Positions 35,825-45,462 are shown, counted from the first letter of the stretch. The stretch: 64,000 bases of DNA from Methanococcoides vulcani (GCF_900111645.1 NZ_FOHQ01000003.1:175803-239802); one strand, 5' to 3'. The notes: a model not told the origin generated them from the letters alone. Numbers and translations: made by a program.

Positions 35825-36259
35825 GTGAGAGCATTAATGGTATTGTTCGTTCTATTGACAACAATAATAATGGCAGGATGTGTACAGGATAGCGAACAAC
35901 CTGCACAGGAAACAGACATAACCACACCTGAAAATACAGATGAAGTCACAGCAGAAGATGATGAAGATGAGATGGACATCACCAATAATGTCGATGAAAC
36001 TTTGTCAAAGGATCATGAAGTGCTGATCGAGGACTTTAAGTTCAAACCTACTAAACTTCAGATATCGGTTGGTGATACTGTTACATGGATCAATATGGAT
36101 TCAGCAGCACACACAGCAACTTCGAATGATGAAGAGTTCGATTCAGGAAGTCTTTCAAAAGGCGAAAGTTTCAGTTTTACTTTCGCGGAAGTGGGCACTT
36201 TTGATTATATTTGTACTTTCCATCCTTATATGGAAGGAAAGATCATAACCGAAGCTTAA
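35825..36259 (+). CDS. Cupredoxin (plastocyanin/amicyanin-like) lipoprotein
   Basis: A 144-residue protein. The lipobox MAGC with Cys19 is followed by an acidic linker (residues 25-60) and a blue-copper domain. Type 1 ligands are all present: H96 in DSAAHTATS, C130 and H133 in DYICTFHPYM, and M136. TKLQISVGDTVTWINMD is the usual strand pair. It is exported and membrane-anchored. Its partner is unknown; the divergent half-ferritin genes hint at metal or oxygen handling. Confidence 0.9.
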   Translation: MRALMVLFVLLTTIIMAGCVQDSEQPAQETDITTPENTDEVTAEDDEDEMDITNNVDETLSKDHEVLIEDFKFKPTKLQISVGDTVTWINMDSAAHTATSNDEEFDSGSLSKGESFSFTFAEVGTFDYICTFHPYMEGKIITEA

Positions 36260-36559
36260 AGAAGATCCTGCGAAAATGAGATTTTGATAAAAACGAGATG
36301 GGAAAGAAATCCCATCAATCCCCGTTTTATTTTTTATATTTATTCTTGTTTATTTTATCGCATTTGCGCCTGCATTTTTTAGTTAGGCATTAAATAAAAT
36401 GTCAAAACGTCAAGAAACAGAACCTGAATATCCGGAAAGCTTGTAATTGTTATCACAATTTCACAGGTTTTCTCAAGGTCATTAACCCTTTTCTGATTAT
36501 TTAATAACTTCAATATAATATTAAAACAAAAATCTATACTTCTAAAAAGGGGTATAGAG

Positions 36560-37581
36560 ATGTTACAAAAGACAATCCAAATTTTATTATTATCAATATT
36601 CCTGATATCGTCCGGTTGCACGAGTTCCACGGGAGACCTTGCAGGGTCTGTAGATAAGATATCTACGGCTGCAGCAGAAGTATCAGGTGCTATAGAAAAG
36701 ATAGAATCCGAACTGAACGAACCAAACGAACCTGCGGAAAACACTCCCTCTGATGTGGATGATGGTAAAGGAACACCTGCAATTGACGATTCAACATCTG
36801 ATATGGATGATCTTCGCATAGGCGCTTTCAACATACAGGTGTTCGGTGTTACTAAGGCATCAAAATCTGATGTCATGATGGTGCTTGCAGACATCGTTCG
36901 CACCTATGATATCATTGCCATTCAGGAGATTCGGGATTCCTCGCAGACCGCACTTCCTGCACTTGTGGATCTGGTGAACAGTGATGGTTCACAATACGAT
37001 TATGTTGTAAGTGAGCGCCTTGGAAGGACTTCCAGTAAGGAGCAATATGCTTATATCTATGACACCTCCGCTGTTGCACTTGCAGGCACACCTGAAACAT
37101 ATCCTGAGCCTGAAGGTACCGATCCGTTCCACAGGCAGCCCATATATCAGCTATTTCAAAGCTTTAGATGGTGATTATGATGCTGTCCTTATGGGTGATC
37201 CATACAGACCCCGATGAGGCTACCGAGGAGATCAATGCTCTTGATGATGTACTTGAATATGCAAAACTGTCCTATCCTGATGAGGGGGATTTTGTCCTTA
37301 TGGGTGATTTCAACGCTGACGGGAATTACTTTGATGAGGACTCTTCCAGTGACCTCGATGATCACTTCTGGCTGATCGATGATAGCTGGGATACTACCAC
37401 TAAAAGTACTGATTATACTTACGACAGGATAGTGCTAACTGATGCTTCTGACTTTAGCGGTGAGCATGGTGTTTTCAGGTATGATCTTGAATATGGCCTT
37501 TCCGAAGAAATGACAGTTGCTGTGTCAGATCACTATCCGGTCTATATGGAGGTCAGTTGCTACGGGGATAGTGACCTGTGA
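36560..37581 (+). pseudogene. DNase I-like (endonuclease/exonuclease/phosphatase) lipoprotein with two frameshifts
   Basis: The reading passes through three frames. Frame 1 (36560-37138) has lipobox SSGC with Cys20, an acidic linker, then the DNase I fold LRIGAFNIQVFG and IIAIQEIRDSS and on to DPFHRQ. Frame 2 (about 37139-37190) continues PYISYFKALDGDYDAVL. Frame 3 (about 37192-37581) resumes VIHTDPDEATEEINAL, FVLMGDFNADG and VSDHYPVYMEV. All catalytic blocks (QE, GDFNAD, SDHYP) survive, so loss is recent or the shifts are sequencing errors. A string TGTCCTTATGGGTGAT occurs at the second break and again near 37291, so local copying may have caused it. An exported nuclease or phosphatase would be expected. 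Confidence 0.75.
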
Positions 37582-37702
37582 ATATCTGTGCCAGAAAATT
37601 TCAGGCTATTATTAGTGAGATATATGGTAAAGCAAAAAAGTGAGATAAAGGCAGAAGGAAAAAAGGTAATCGCTGGTAATAGATGGATCATTATTTCTAA
37701 TG

Positions 37703-37727
37703 GTCTGCTTTACCAGACTTCTTTTTT
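37703..37727 (+). terminator. Hairpin with T run
   Basis: GTCTG-CTTTAC-CAGAC followed by TTCTTTTTT. It lies about 120 bases past the DNase I-like gene. Confidence 0.5.
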
Positions 37728-37752
37728 ATTAAGAAGTTAAAGGATCAACAAT

Positions 37753-37783
37753 AAACTACCAATTCAGTAGAAATTGGTAGTTT
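37753..37783. terminator. 12-bp perfect stem-loop between convergent genes
   Basis: AAACTACCAATT (37753-37764) pairs exactly with 37772-37783 around the loop CAGTAGA; T-rich sequence overlaps its right arm. It lies between the DNase I-like gene and the convergent tail-anchored TPR gene and could serve either. Confidence 0.5.
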
Positions 37784-37886
37784 TTGGTAGTAATTCTTTT
37801 TGAAAGTTACGCTGCTTTCTATTACGTTTAATACCAGAATACCTTCCGATCTTATTGATCTTTGGGGAATTAATCTCTCCTGGTCA

Positions 37887-38798
37887 TTATACAAGTAAGG
37901 AATTCATGATCATGCCTACAATGATCAGTACAATGGCACCTACTATCCAGAACTTAATGATCTCCATAATTGGTAATTTTATAGCTATCGGCTCTGAAAT
38001 ACTGCATTGTGGCATTGCCTGTGGAACAGCAGTTGAATTTGAAGATGTTGCTGCAGTTTTACTTCCTGATGCTTGTACAGCTGGCTGGCGTGTGGTCTGT
38101 TCCCTCACGGGAGTAGCCACCTTCTGCTCAGTCTGCTTTTTAACAACAACTGGTTCCGGTTTTGCTCTTGTAGGACTCTCTTCCGGGACACTGGCTGGTG
38201 TGGTTGGAATAGCTGGCTGATCTTCAGTTTCGTTTAGTTCTTCCACAACGACATTCGTTTCCTGTTGAGAGAATGATGCTGCACTTGTGCTGAAGCTCTC
38301 TTCCTCTTTTTTAGCTTCATTTTCCTTTGCTATCTCAAAAATAGCCCACTTCTCTTTGTTCGAATTGGATATTTCGCTGCCCGGGTCAGTTTCGGTCACA
38401 GGTGTTCCAAAGCCCATATTCCTGTTATTTTCAGGTGCTGAGAATGTGGATTCTTCCACGAAATTCTCTTCTTCTACAGCCATGGTATCTGAAGTGAAGC
38501 TATCAGAACCAAATGCATTGTTCTCTGTATAGCTTCCGGGTTCCTGGCTGAACATACTGGATGAGCCTTCGATGTCATCTGCCCTTGCACGGCTTCCCAT
38601 AGCAGCATCTATCATACCAAGTTCTTCCTGTGTATCTGCCAGAAGTCTCAATGCCTGCACGTTTTCCGGCTCTATCAAGAGGCATTTCGTGAAGTACTGC
38701 ACTTTTTTATCCAGGCTTTTTGTTTGCACACCAAGGTCGAACCAGTTCTTAGCGCTCTGGTCTTTTTGTTTATCCTTAAGCTTTTCAATAAAATCCAT
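37887..38798 (-). CDS. Tail-anchored protein with N-terminal TPR-like region
   Basis: A 303-residue protein in three parts. Residues 1-75 are helical and TPR-like (WFDLGVQTKSLDKKVQYFTKCLLIEPENVQALRLLADTQ, in two repeats). Residues about 76-270 are low-complexity Ser/Glu/Thr/Pro-rich and presumably disordered. The last 25 residues are one hydrophobic segment (FWIVGAIVLIIVGMIMNSLLV) with no tail beyond it, a tail-anchored topology with the bulk in the cytoplasm. Function unknown; it may be a scaffold at the membrane. Confidence 0.75.
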   Translation of the reverse strand: MDFIEKLKDKQKDQSAKNWFDLGVQTKSLDKKVQYFTKCLLIEPENVQALRLLADTQEELGMIDAAMGSRARADDIEGSSSMFSQEPGSYTENNAFGSDSFTSDTMAVEEENFVEESTFSAPENNRNMGFGTPVTETDPGSEISNSNKEKWAIFEIAKENEAKKEEESFSTSAASFSQQETNVVVEELNETEDQPAIPTTPASVPEESPTRAKPEPVVVKKQTEQKVATPVREQTTRQPAVQASGSKTAATSSNSTAVPQAMPQCSISEPIAIKLPIMEIIKFWIVGAIVLIIVGMIMNSLLV

Positions 38799-39097
38799 CT
38801 GATTACCTCTATAAGGGCAGCCCTCATGTCATCTCCACAGCTCATCTGCGGAAACACCTGCCCATTATAATAATATTTGAAAGCTATAAATATATGTGCC
38901 CTTATGACCGCTGATGTCCGGTTCATATGTGGTCTGCTTGACTCCCATTAATAAATAATCTTATTCTGACCTGTATTCTAAAAATGAAGTGGGTAACCCA
39001 GTTTCAAAATAAATACAAGCAATACAAACAAATATTAAGCCGGAGAAAATAATCTAATATCCATAGCAGGCAGAGTACCTGTATCAGGAGATTTCTT

Positions 39098-40267
39098 GTG
39101 TTCGAGTTAAGCATAGCAATGCGTCATATCAATTCACGCCGGCGGCATACTCTATTCTCTCTTCTCGCCGTTGCACTGGCAGTTGCTACTATAGTTGTCC
39201 TCATGTCAATGGTCTCAGGAGTTCAGGAGGAACTTATCGAGATCACCATTGAGAACGCTCCACATATTGTTGTCAGCCCGCAGTCAGATGCTGAAGAGGA
39301 TCTCCATTTGTATAATTATCTGATGGATATCATCATACAGAAAGAGGGGGTTGTTGCAGTGTCACCTTATCTTTCAGGTCAGGCGGCTTTGAAATATAAA
39401 GACAATGCAGAAGGCGTATTGCTCAAAGGTATAGAACCACATGCTGAAGAGCGTGTGATGCGTGTAGGCGACGACATTGTAGCAGGAAGTTTTGTAGATA
39501 TTTCCCTTACTGGACATGGTATTGTCCTTGGTGACGAACTTGCAGAGAACCTCGAAGTAGGTATCGGGGACAACGTCGAAGCTGTTTATCCGGGTTCTCC
39601 GACAAGATCCTTCAAGGTTGTTGGTATTGTCAACACCGGAACAGCCAGTGATGAAAGTCTCGCATATGCAAGGCTTGGGACCCTGCAGGATCTCTTCCGA
39701 AAGAACGGGGTTGTGACCTCTATTGGTGTCAGAGTGCTTGACCCTTATCAGGCAGAAGATATAGCGGTTTTAATTGAGGCAGAAACCGGGGCTGATGCAG
39801 TTAGCTGGACCGAGGCCAACAAGGACATCCTCGACCTGCTCAACACCCAGAAAGTGTTCGTCTGGATATTCTATGCTCTTATCTATGTGATCGCAGGTTT
39901 TGGCATTGCTAACACCCTTATCACAGTAGTGATGGACAAGAAAAAAGAGATCGGTATGCTTAAGGCAATGGGTGTTTCCAGAAAGAGCATAACTTCGATA
40001 TTCCTTTTTGAGTCAGCTTTCCTTGGAGCATCCGGTGTGGTAGTGGGCTGTATAATAGGATATCTGGCATCTGTGGCAATTGGAGCTTATGAGCTTGAGC
40101 TCCCAAGTGAGATGTATCTTGGCCTGACCACAATGCCAATGAAAATAGAAGCCATCAATTTCGTTTATGCTGCCGGGTTTGCTTTTATCCTGAACCTCAT
40201 TGCAGGAGTTTATCCTGCAAGACGTGCTTCGAAACTAGATCCTGTGGAAGCAATTGAGAATGACTGA
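39098..40267 (+). CDS. FtsX/MacB-type ABC permease, first copy
   Basis: A 389-residue protein. Helix 1 (residues 20-42) is followed by an extracytoplasmic MacB-like domain of about 220 residues, then three helices near 265-290, 310-335 and 355-375. The coupling segment MDKKKEIGMLKAMGVSRKSI and the tail AGVYPARRASKLDPVEAIE are diagnostic. It starts at GTG 39098, with AGGAG upstream. No ABC ATPase gene is adjacent, so it must borrow one. It converges with a paralogue. Confidence 0.9.
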   Translation: MFELSIAMRHINSRRRHTLFSLLAVALAVATIVVLMSMVSGVQEELIEITIENAPHIVVSPQSDAEEDLHLYNYLMDIIIQKEGVVAVSPYLSGQAALKYKDNAEGVLLKGIEPHAEERVMRVGDDIVAGSFVDISLTGHGIVLGDELAENLEVGIGDNVEAVYPGSPTRSFKVVGIVNTGTASDESLAYARLGTLQDLFRKNGVVTSIGVRVLDPYQAEDIAVLIEAETGADAVSWTEANKDILDLLNTQKVFVWIFYALIYVIAGFGIANTLITVVMDKKKEIGMLKAMGVSRKSITSIFLFESAFLGASGVVVGCIIGYLASVAIGAYELELPSEMYLGLTTMPMKIEAINFVYAAGFAFILNLIAGVYPARRASKLDPVEAIEND

Positions 40268-40327
40268 TCTTGCTGGCTGAAATTTTGATGTATCTTATCT
40301 TTTGATCGTGATCTGTTTACTATATGA

Positions 40328-40369
40328 GTTAACGATTGTGGGTAATGATCGTGTGTTAATGATCGTAGG
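40328..40369. repeat. Three degenerate direct repeats
   Basis: Three units of 13-15 bases follow one another: GTTAACGATTGTGG, GTAATGATCGTGT, GTTAATGATCGTAGG. They lie between the two convergent FtsX-like genes. No function is evident. Confidence 0.35.
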
Positions 40370-40396
40370 CTACTGACTATAGGCTAGTAATCGATC

Positions 40397-41560
40397 TCAT
40401 CGATTGGATATTGCATATACCGGATCAAAACTTGCTGCTTTCCTGGCAGGGTATAGTCCGGCCACAATGTTCAGTATAAATACTCCTATCACTACGAGTA
40501 AGACGTCAATGAATCTTACTATGACCGGAATGGATGTAAAGCCATAAGTGTCACCCATACTTCCAATCTCTATATCGCCTATCATGGACGAAATTATAAT
40601 CCCTGCAGAGGCCCCCAGGATCGCACCGGTCAGTCCCAGCAGTCCGCTTTCCAGAAGGAAAATCGTCCGTATGCTTGAAGGAGAAACTCCCATTGCCATC
40701 ATGATCCCGATTTCCCTCATCTTTCCCATGACCATCATATTAAGTGTGCTCACAACACCAAATGATGCTATCAGTAGTAACAGGCCGTAGATTATGTAGT
40801 TCTCTGCAGTCTCTATTGCCATAGTCCTCAGTATCTCCGGGTTCGTCTCGGTCCATCCCTGTGCATTGTAGCCTTTCTGCTTGATCATTTCTGCGATCAC
40901 CATGTCCTGGTGGATATCTTCTATCCTCAGTGACATTCCGTTTATCACATCAGTTGTATCAAAGAATTCCTGTGAGGTCTGGAGGGAAGTGTATGCAAGG
41001 GATGTGTCATATGGGGTTCCTGTATCATATATCCCGACAACTTTCAGGGACATTGTCTTTGCATTTGGAAACGATACATCAATACTATCGCCCAGTACGA
41101 CTTCGAGGTCTTCTGCAAATTCATCTCCGAGAATAATTGAGTTCCTTGAATGCACCAATCCAAAAAGGTCGCCTTCAACGATGTCATCTGACAGGTAGGA
41201 AACAGCGTCTTCCTCGGCTGGATCTATCCCTTTCAATATAGCATTCTGGCTCAGTTCGTCATTACTAAAGGTCGCCGTCCCTATCAGGTACGGGGAGGCA
41301 GCCACCACCCCTTCAATGTTGAGTATGTCTTTCAGGACATTGTTATGGAGGTGTATGTATTCCTCATCCTCTTCCGGTGATATGGTCACATGAGGCAGCT
41401 GGTCTATGGTCTTGTCATAGAGCTCATCTGTAAATCCTACCATGATGGCCTGTGAAACAGAAAGCACCATAACCGCTATGGCTATGGCTATGATGGATAG
41501 TAACGTCTGCCTTCGTTTTGACTTAATATGTCTTACTGCAATGAAGAGTTCATAGCTCAT
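40397..41560 (-). CDS. FtsX/MacB-type ABC permease, second copy
   Basis: A 387-residue paralogue of the convergent gene with the same layout: helix 1, large outer domain, three C-terminal helices. The coupling segment is MGKMREIGIMMAMGVSPSSI and the tail AGLYPARKAASFDPVYAIS. The start has similar residues (AVRHIKSKRRQTLLSIIAIA). No ATPase is adjacent. The pair may form a heterodimer, or the two may be independent systems. Confidence 0.9.
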   Translation of the reverse strand: MSYELFIAVRHIKSKRRQTLLSIIAIAIAVMVLSVSQAIMVGFTDELYDKTIDQLPHVTISPEEDEEYIHLHNNVLKDILNIEGVVAASPYLIGTATFSNDELSQNAILKGIDPAEEDAVSYLSDDIVEGDLFGLVHSRNSIILGDEFAEDLEVVLGDSIDVSFPNAKTMSLKVVGIYDTGTPYDTSLAYTSLQTSQEFFDTTDVINGMSLRIEDIHQDMVIAEMIKQKGYNAQGWTETNPEILRTMAIETAENYIIYGLLLLIASFGVVSTLNMMVMGKMREIGIMMAMGVSPSSIRTIFLLESGLLGLTGAILGASAGIIISSMIGDIEIGSMGDTYGFTSIPVIVRFIDVLLVVIGVFILNIVAGLYPARKAASFDPVYAISNR

Positions 41561-41631
41561 TAGTTTCAGTTAAAAATAAACTCTAATGATATTTATATCA
41601 AATGCAGCAGGTCTTTAAGGCCTTTAATTTC

Positions 41632-42567
41632 TCACAAGATGTTCGTGATCTCTGATATGTAAGGGACCATGCGGAAGAACATTGAACCTGAAAAGATCAG
41701 AATGAACCAGATAAATGGCTCCCCAGCTGCAAAGAGGTAGCTTTTATGGTCTTTTCTTGATCTTTTGACCTTTTCCAGATAGTTCTGGGAATAGAACATT
41801 ACCGGTACGATCATCAATGCAGTGGGCGGAAGGACCCGAATGTATGTTTCGTAAATAAGTAGTATGACTGTAATGAAATTGATGGCAACGAGGGTCATAA
41901 GGCCTTTCCTGTATCCGTAGATCGCAGGTAATGTGCGTAGTCCTTTCTTCTGGTCGCCCTCGATATCCCTGATGTCAAAAAGTATCTGGATGCCTGTCAT
42001 TCTCAGGAATACAAAAGCAGAGATGACCAGTGCTTCTGTTGTTATGGGGTATGAGTAGTACATGAACATGACATACACAAGTATGGCCCATACCAGTGAT
42101 ACAAAGATGTTCTTGAATGCTGTTATCTTTTTTGTAAGTCCCTTAAAATATGCCTGATATGTCAGTCCGAGTATCAGGATGGCAAATCCTATCAGCATGT
42201 TCGGTATGTCACTATAAAGCACGTAGATAAAGGCTATAGAAATAATGGATCCATATAATATGTAGGCTATTGTCTTTGAATCATTTTTCCGGAAATAATC
42301 TGCACGGGTTGAATTTGTTTTCTGGTCATCTTCTGTTCCATTAAAGTAATCGTACAGGTAGATTATGTAGAACATAAGGTAGATTATGATCAGGAAATCC
42401 CATGTTACGGGGATAGCGAACAGGATCGAGCACATGAATGCAACACAGATTGCACCAAATGCAAAAATATGCCCTCCATATATGAAGTCGGTCCAAAGCT
42501 CCTTTATTATGCCGAAAGTTTCGCTACAAATTCTATCATTCTCTGTTAAGTTATGTGCTTTACTCAT
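41632..42567 (-). CDS. UbiA-family prenyltransferase
   Basis: A 311-residue membrane protein with about eight to nine helices. The two Asp-rich motifs are at YDYFNGTEDD (about residues 91-100) and DIRDIEGDQKKG (about residues 198-209), the Mg-diphosphate sites of UbiA enzymes. Substrates may be a polyprenyl diphosphate and an aromatic or glycerol-phosphate acceptor. A role in lipid or quinone-type cofactor synthesis (methanophenazine is possible in this family) is inference. It is monocistronic and divergent from paaK. Confidence 0.82.
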   Translation of the reverse strand: MSKAHNLTENDRICSETFGIIKELWTDFIYGGHIFAFGAICVAFMCSILFAIPVTWDFLIIIYLMFYIIYLYDYFNGTEDDQKTNSTRADYFRKNDSKTIAYILYGSIISIAFIYVLYSDIPNMLIGFAILILGLTYQAYFKGLTKKITAFKNIFVSLVWAILVYVMFMYYSYPITTEALVISAFVFLRMTGIQILFDIRDIEGDQKKGLRTLPAIYGYRKGLMTLVAINFITVILLIYETYIRVLPPTALMIVPVMFYSQNYLEKVKRSRKDHKSYLFAAGEPFIWFILIFSGSMFFRMVPYISEITNIL

Positions 42568-42804
42568 GCTCCCTCAATAAAGAAATAATAAATGTTCACG
42601 AAAAAGGAGTATATGTTCATAAGATAAAGTTTATGGAAACAAAAATATAATTCATGGCCTTATATTATAAAATCATGAACTTACAGTGAGCGTTTAGCAA
42701 GAATGTAAAAGCAGTATTTTTTCGTCCCCGTCTTTTTTATCGAAGGGCTGATAGGAAATAATTTAAAGATTGAATTCAATGACACCTGAAAAGGTGATCA
42801 TCTC

Positions 42805-44106
42805 ATGAAATACTGGCAGCCAAAATTTGAAACAATGGAGCACAATGAACTTCGGGAACTGCAATTGAATCGTTTAAAGAAAACGGCTGCTGCAGTCTAT
42901 GATAATGTTCCTTTCTACAGGGAGAAGTTCGATTCTTTGGGCATAACTCCTGATGACATCAAGTCCGTGGATGACATTAAAAAACTGCCAACTACCCGAA
43001 AAACGGACCTGCGTGACAACTATCCTTTCGGTCTTTTTGCTGTTCCAAAGAAGGACATTGTCCGTATCCATGCATCTTCCGGTACAAGCGGTAAGCCTAC
43101 CGTGGTCGGATATACTGCCAATGACATCAACACCTGGGCAGACATGATGGCACGTAACTTCACAATGGTTGGGCTTGATGCAAATGATACTTTCCAGAAT
43201 GCTGTTAACTACGGCCTTTTCACGGGTGGTCTGGGCTTCCACTACGGCATTGAGAAGCTGGGTGCCATGGCAGTTCCAAGCGGAACAGGAAATACAGTCC
43301 GCCAGATCGAGATGATGCAGGACTTTGGTGTTACTGCTATCCACTGTACTCCTTCTTATGGTCTTTACCTTGCAGAAACTGTCAGGGAAATGGGTATCGT
43401 TGACAAATTATCATTACGTGTCGGCTGCTTCGGTGCAGAGCCATGGTCTTCCAGTACAAGAAAGGAACTTGAATCTGCTTTTAATATTAAGGCATACGAT
43501 TCCTATGGTCTTTCTGAAATGATGGGACCAGGCATCGGATTTGAATGCCAGGAGCAGGATGGTCTTCACATCTGGAGTGATCACTACATCGTGGAGATCC
43601 TTGATGAGACTGGCGAAGAGGTTGCAGAAGGCGAGAAAGGAGAAATTGTGCTTACTTCCCTTACAAAGGAAGCACTACCTGTTATCAGGTATCGTACCGG
43701 AGATATTGCCAGGCGCCTGAAAAGTGAGTGTGCCTGTGGACGTACCACTGATCGTATCTCAAGGATCCTTGGAAGGGCAGATGATATGCTTATTGTAAGA
43801 GGCATTAATGTATTCCCATCCCAGATAGAGGACGTACTTGTCAGGATCGAGAAGATCACAGACCAGTTCGAGATCTATCTTGACAGGAACAAGAAGAAGC
43901 TGGATGAGATCACAGTAAGGGTAGAACTTGATGAAGATGCTTTCACCGGTGAGATCGGGGACCTTGCAACAGTAAAAAAGGTTGTAGAAGGCGAACTCAA
44001 GAGTGTCCTGAGCATCAGGGCAAACGTTGAGCTTGTGGAAAAGGGTACGATTCCCAGAAGCACAGGTAAGGCCAAGAGGGTCTTTGACAGAAGGGAAGCT
44101 ATCTAA
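42805..44106 (+). CDS. paaK: Phenylacetate-CoA ligase-like adenylating enzyme
   Basis: A 433-residue enzyme of the PaaK type, about 430 residues without the extra domains of larger acyl-CoA synthetases. The P-loop is HASSGTSGKPTVVGYT near residue 92. Later come YDSYGLSEMMGPG, YRTGDIARRL and the C-terminal domain with GRADDMLIVRGINVFPSQIE. It activates an aryl or other carboxylate as CoA thioester. Its substrate in methanogens is not established; indolepyruvate/aryl-acid metabolism is the usual context. Marker protein 8 follows after 29 bases, probably in one operon. Confidence 0.88.
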   Translation: MKYWQPKFETMEHNELRELQLNRLKKTAAAVYDNVPFYREKFDSLGITPDDIKSVDDIKKLPTTRKTDLRDNYPFGLFAVPKKDIVRIHASSGTSGKPTVVGYTANDINTWADMMARNFTMVGLDANDTFQNAVNYGLFTGGLGFHYGIEKLGAMAVPSGTGNTVRQIEMMQDFGVTAIHCTPSYGLYLAETVREMGIVDKLSLRVGCFGAEPWSSSTRKELESAFNIKAYDSYGLSEMMGPGIGFECQEQDGLHIWSDHYIVEILDETGEEVAEGEKGEIVLTSLTKEALPVIRYRTGDIARRLKSECACGRTTDRISRILGRADDMLIVRGINVFPSQIEDVLVRIEKITDQFEIYLDRNKKKLDEITVRVELDEDAFTGEIGDLATVKKVVEGELKSVLSIRANVELVEKGTIPRSTGKAKRVFDRREAI

Positions 44107-44135
44107 CCCCTTCATATTCTTCCAGAGGTTCAAAT

Positions 44136-44984
44136 ATGCCACACGTTATGGAGATCCTTGGAAAAACAAGGGTTGTGGTCGAGGACGGAAAGGTTGTCGA
44201 AGTTGGTTAGCCACAGCTCCAATGGTGCCCTCTTTTTGAAAAAGCAAGAGGTATCAAAGAAATTACTTGCGAAGCTGTAAAGGAGAACATGGAGTTTCGC
44301 ATAAAGGATTTCGGTCTTTTTACTGAGGACCGTAAGCTTGAGATGGACGTCTTTGTGGGTTTCGGTGCTTCTGAAGTTATGATGACCGGCCTGAACCGTG
44401 ACCTGCTGGATACCACAATAACCGTGTGCGATGGTGCCGGAACTGTAATTAGCAATAATCCAACTCTTGTTCAGGGAATGGGTGCAAGGATATCAGGTCT
44501 TGTAGAGACCGAGCCTATTGATAAAGTCATCAACGGTATCGAGGACAGGGGTGGCATCGTGCTCGATCCTTCAAATGCAACTATTGATCCTGTAGGCGGC
44601 GTTCTGAAAGCCAGTGATCTTGGCTTCAAGAGGATTGCAGTTACTGTGGTCGACCCTGCTACTGCAAGGACCCTTCGTGAGATCGAGGAAGAGAATGACC
44701 TTGAGCTTATGATAATCGGTGCGCATACAACAGGTCTTGGCAGGGAAGAAGCTCTTGAGATCATCAAGCATCTCGACATTGTCACTTCCTGTGCTTCAAA
44801 GAACATAAGGGATGCAATAAGACCTCTGGCACAGGTAGGCACTGCTGTGCCTTTATTTGCACTTACTCAGAAAGGAAAGGAGCTTTTGCTTGAGCGTGCC
44901 AAGGAAGTAGAAAGCCCGATACTTGTAAACACAATGCCTTTACCAGTGCTTCCTGAAAAGAAGCAGCCGAAAGATCTTGTCTGA
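44136..44984 (+). CDS. Methanogenesis marker protein 8 with internal UAG (possible pyrrolysine)
   Basis: The frame starts at ATG 44136 (AGAGGTTC upstream), reads VMEILGKTRVVVEDGKVVEVG, meets TAG at codon 25 (44208-44210), and continues PQLQWCPLFEKARGIKEITC into the long frame to TGA 44982-44984: 282 residues in all. Residues on both sides of the TAG fit the known N-terminus of this family, in which VVEVG is followed by a polar residue and a CPLF-type segment. Translation from the next in-frame ATG (44289) would lose 51 conserved residues. UAG is therefore most likely read as pyrrolysine. Family function is unknown; it is confined to methanogens and relatives. Downstream motifs include GARISGLVETEPI and DPSNATIDPVGGVL. 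Confidence 0.85.
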
Positions 44985-44994
44985 TCTTTTCGGC
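44966..44994 (+). terminator. Stem-loop spanning the marker protein 8 stop codon
   Basis: GCCGAAAGATC (44966-44976) pairs with GATCTTTTCGGC (44983-44994) with one bulge and the loop TTGTCT; AAAATATTTTTTG follows. It separates this gene from the convergent fwd operon. Confidence 0.6.
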
Positions 44995-45066
44995 AAAATA
45001 TTTTTTGATGATCCTTAATGAGCACTGGCAAAACTACTGACAAACATTGAATATCAGGTCTCGATA

Positions 45067-45462
45067 TCAAATATCATAAGTGGTTATCTTCTCGTCCTTT
45101 GCATCAGAGATCGTTGCAGTTATCATTTTGAACTTTGGTACTCCTGTACCGTCGTCAGCGGACACAAGTGCATTTGACCATGGGCTGTTGGTCATGTAGG
45201 CAATACCTTCATGAGCTTCCTCATATTCGGATAGCTGAACAGAAACCACGACCCTTGCAAAGCTGTTCTTCAGGATAACGTTACTTTTCTCCTTGAATCC
45301 CATCTTCTTCATGTCATTTACATCTATCTTTATGACTGCTGAACGGTTGAGGTATTCCTCTCCGCCTCTTGAGGACTCAAGGGCAGTGTTCTGGAATATA
45401 TCCCTGTAAGTTATGATCTTTAGATCATATTCAGGAGCTGCAAGAAATTGGCCAAATCCCAT
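45067..45462 (-). CDS. fwdD: Formylmethanofuran dehydrogenase subunit D
   Basis: A 131-residue molybdopterin-dinucleotide-binding subunit, a beta-barrel of the FdhF C-terminal type: NRSAVIKIDVNDMKKMGFKEKSNVILKN, then GIAYMTNSPWSNALVSADDGTGVPKFK, which closes over the pterin held by subunit B. The complex reduces CO2 to formylmethanofuran in the first step of methanogenesis from CO2, or the reverse during methyl oxidation. Its start overlaps the stop of fwdB by one base. Subunits A and C are not in this window. Confidence 0.9.
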   Translation of the reverse strand: MGFGQFLAAPEYDLKIITYRDIFQNTALESSRGGEEYLNRSAVIKIDVNDMKKMGFKEKSNVILKNSFARVVVSVQLSEYEEAHEGIAYMTNSPWSNALVSADDGTGVPKFKMITATISDAKDEKITTYDI

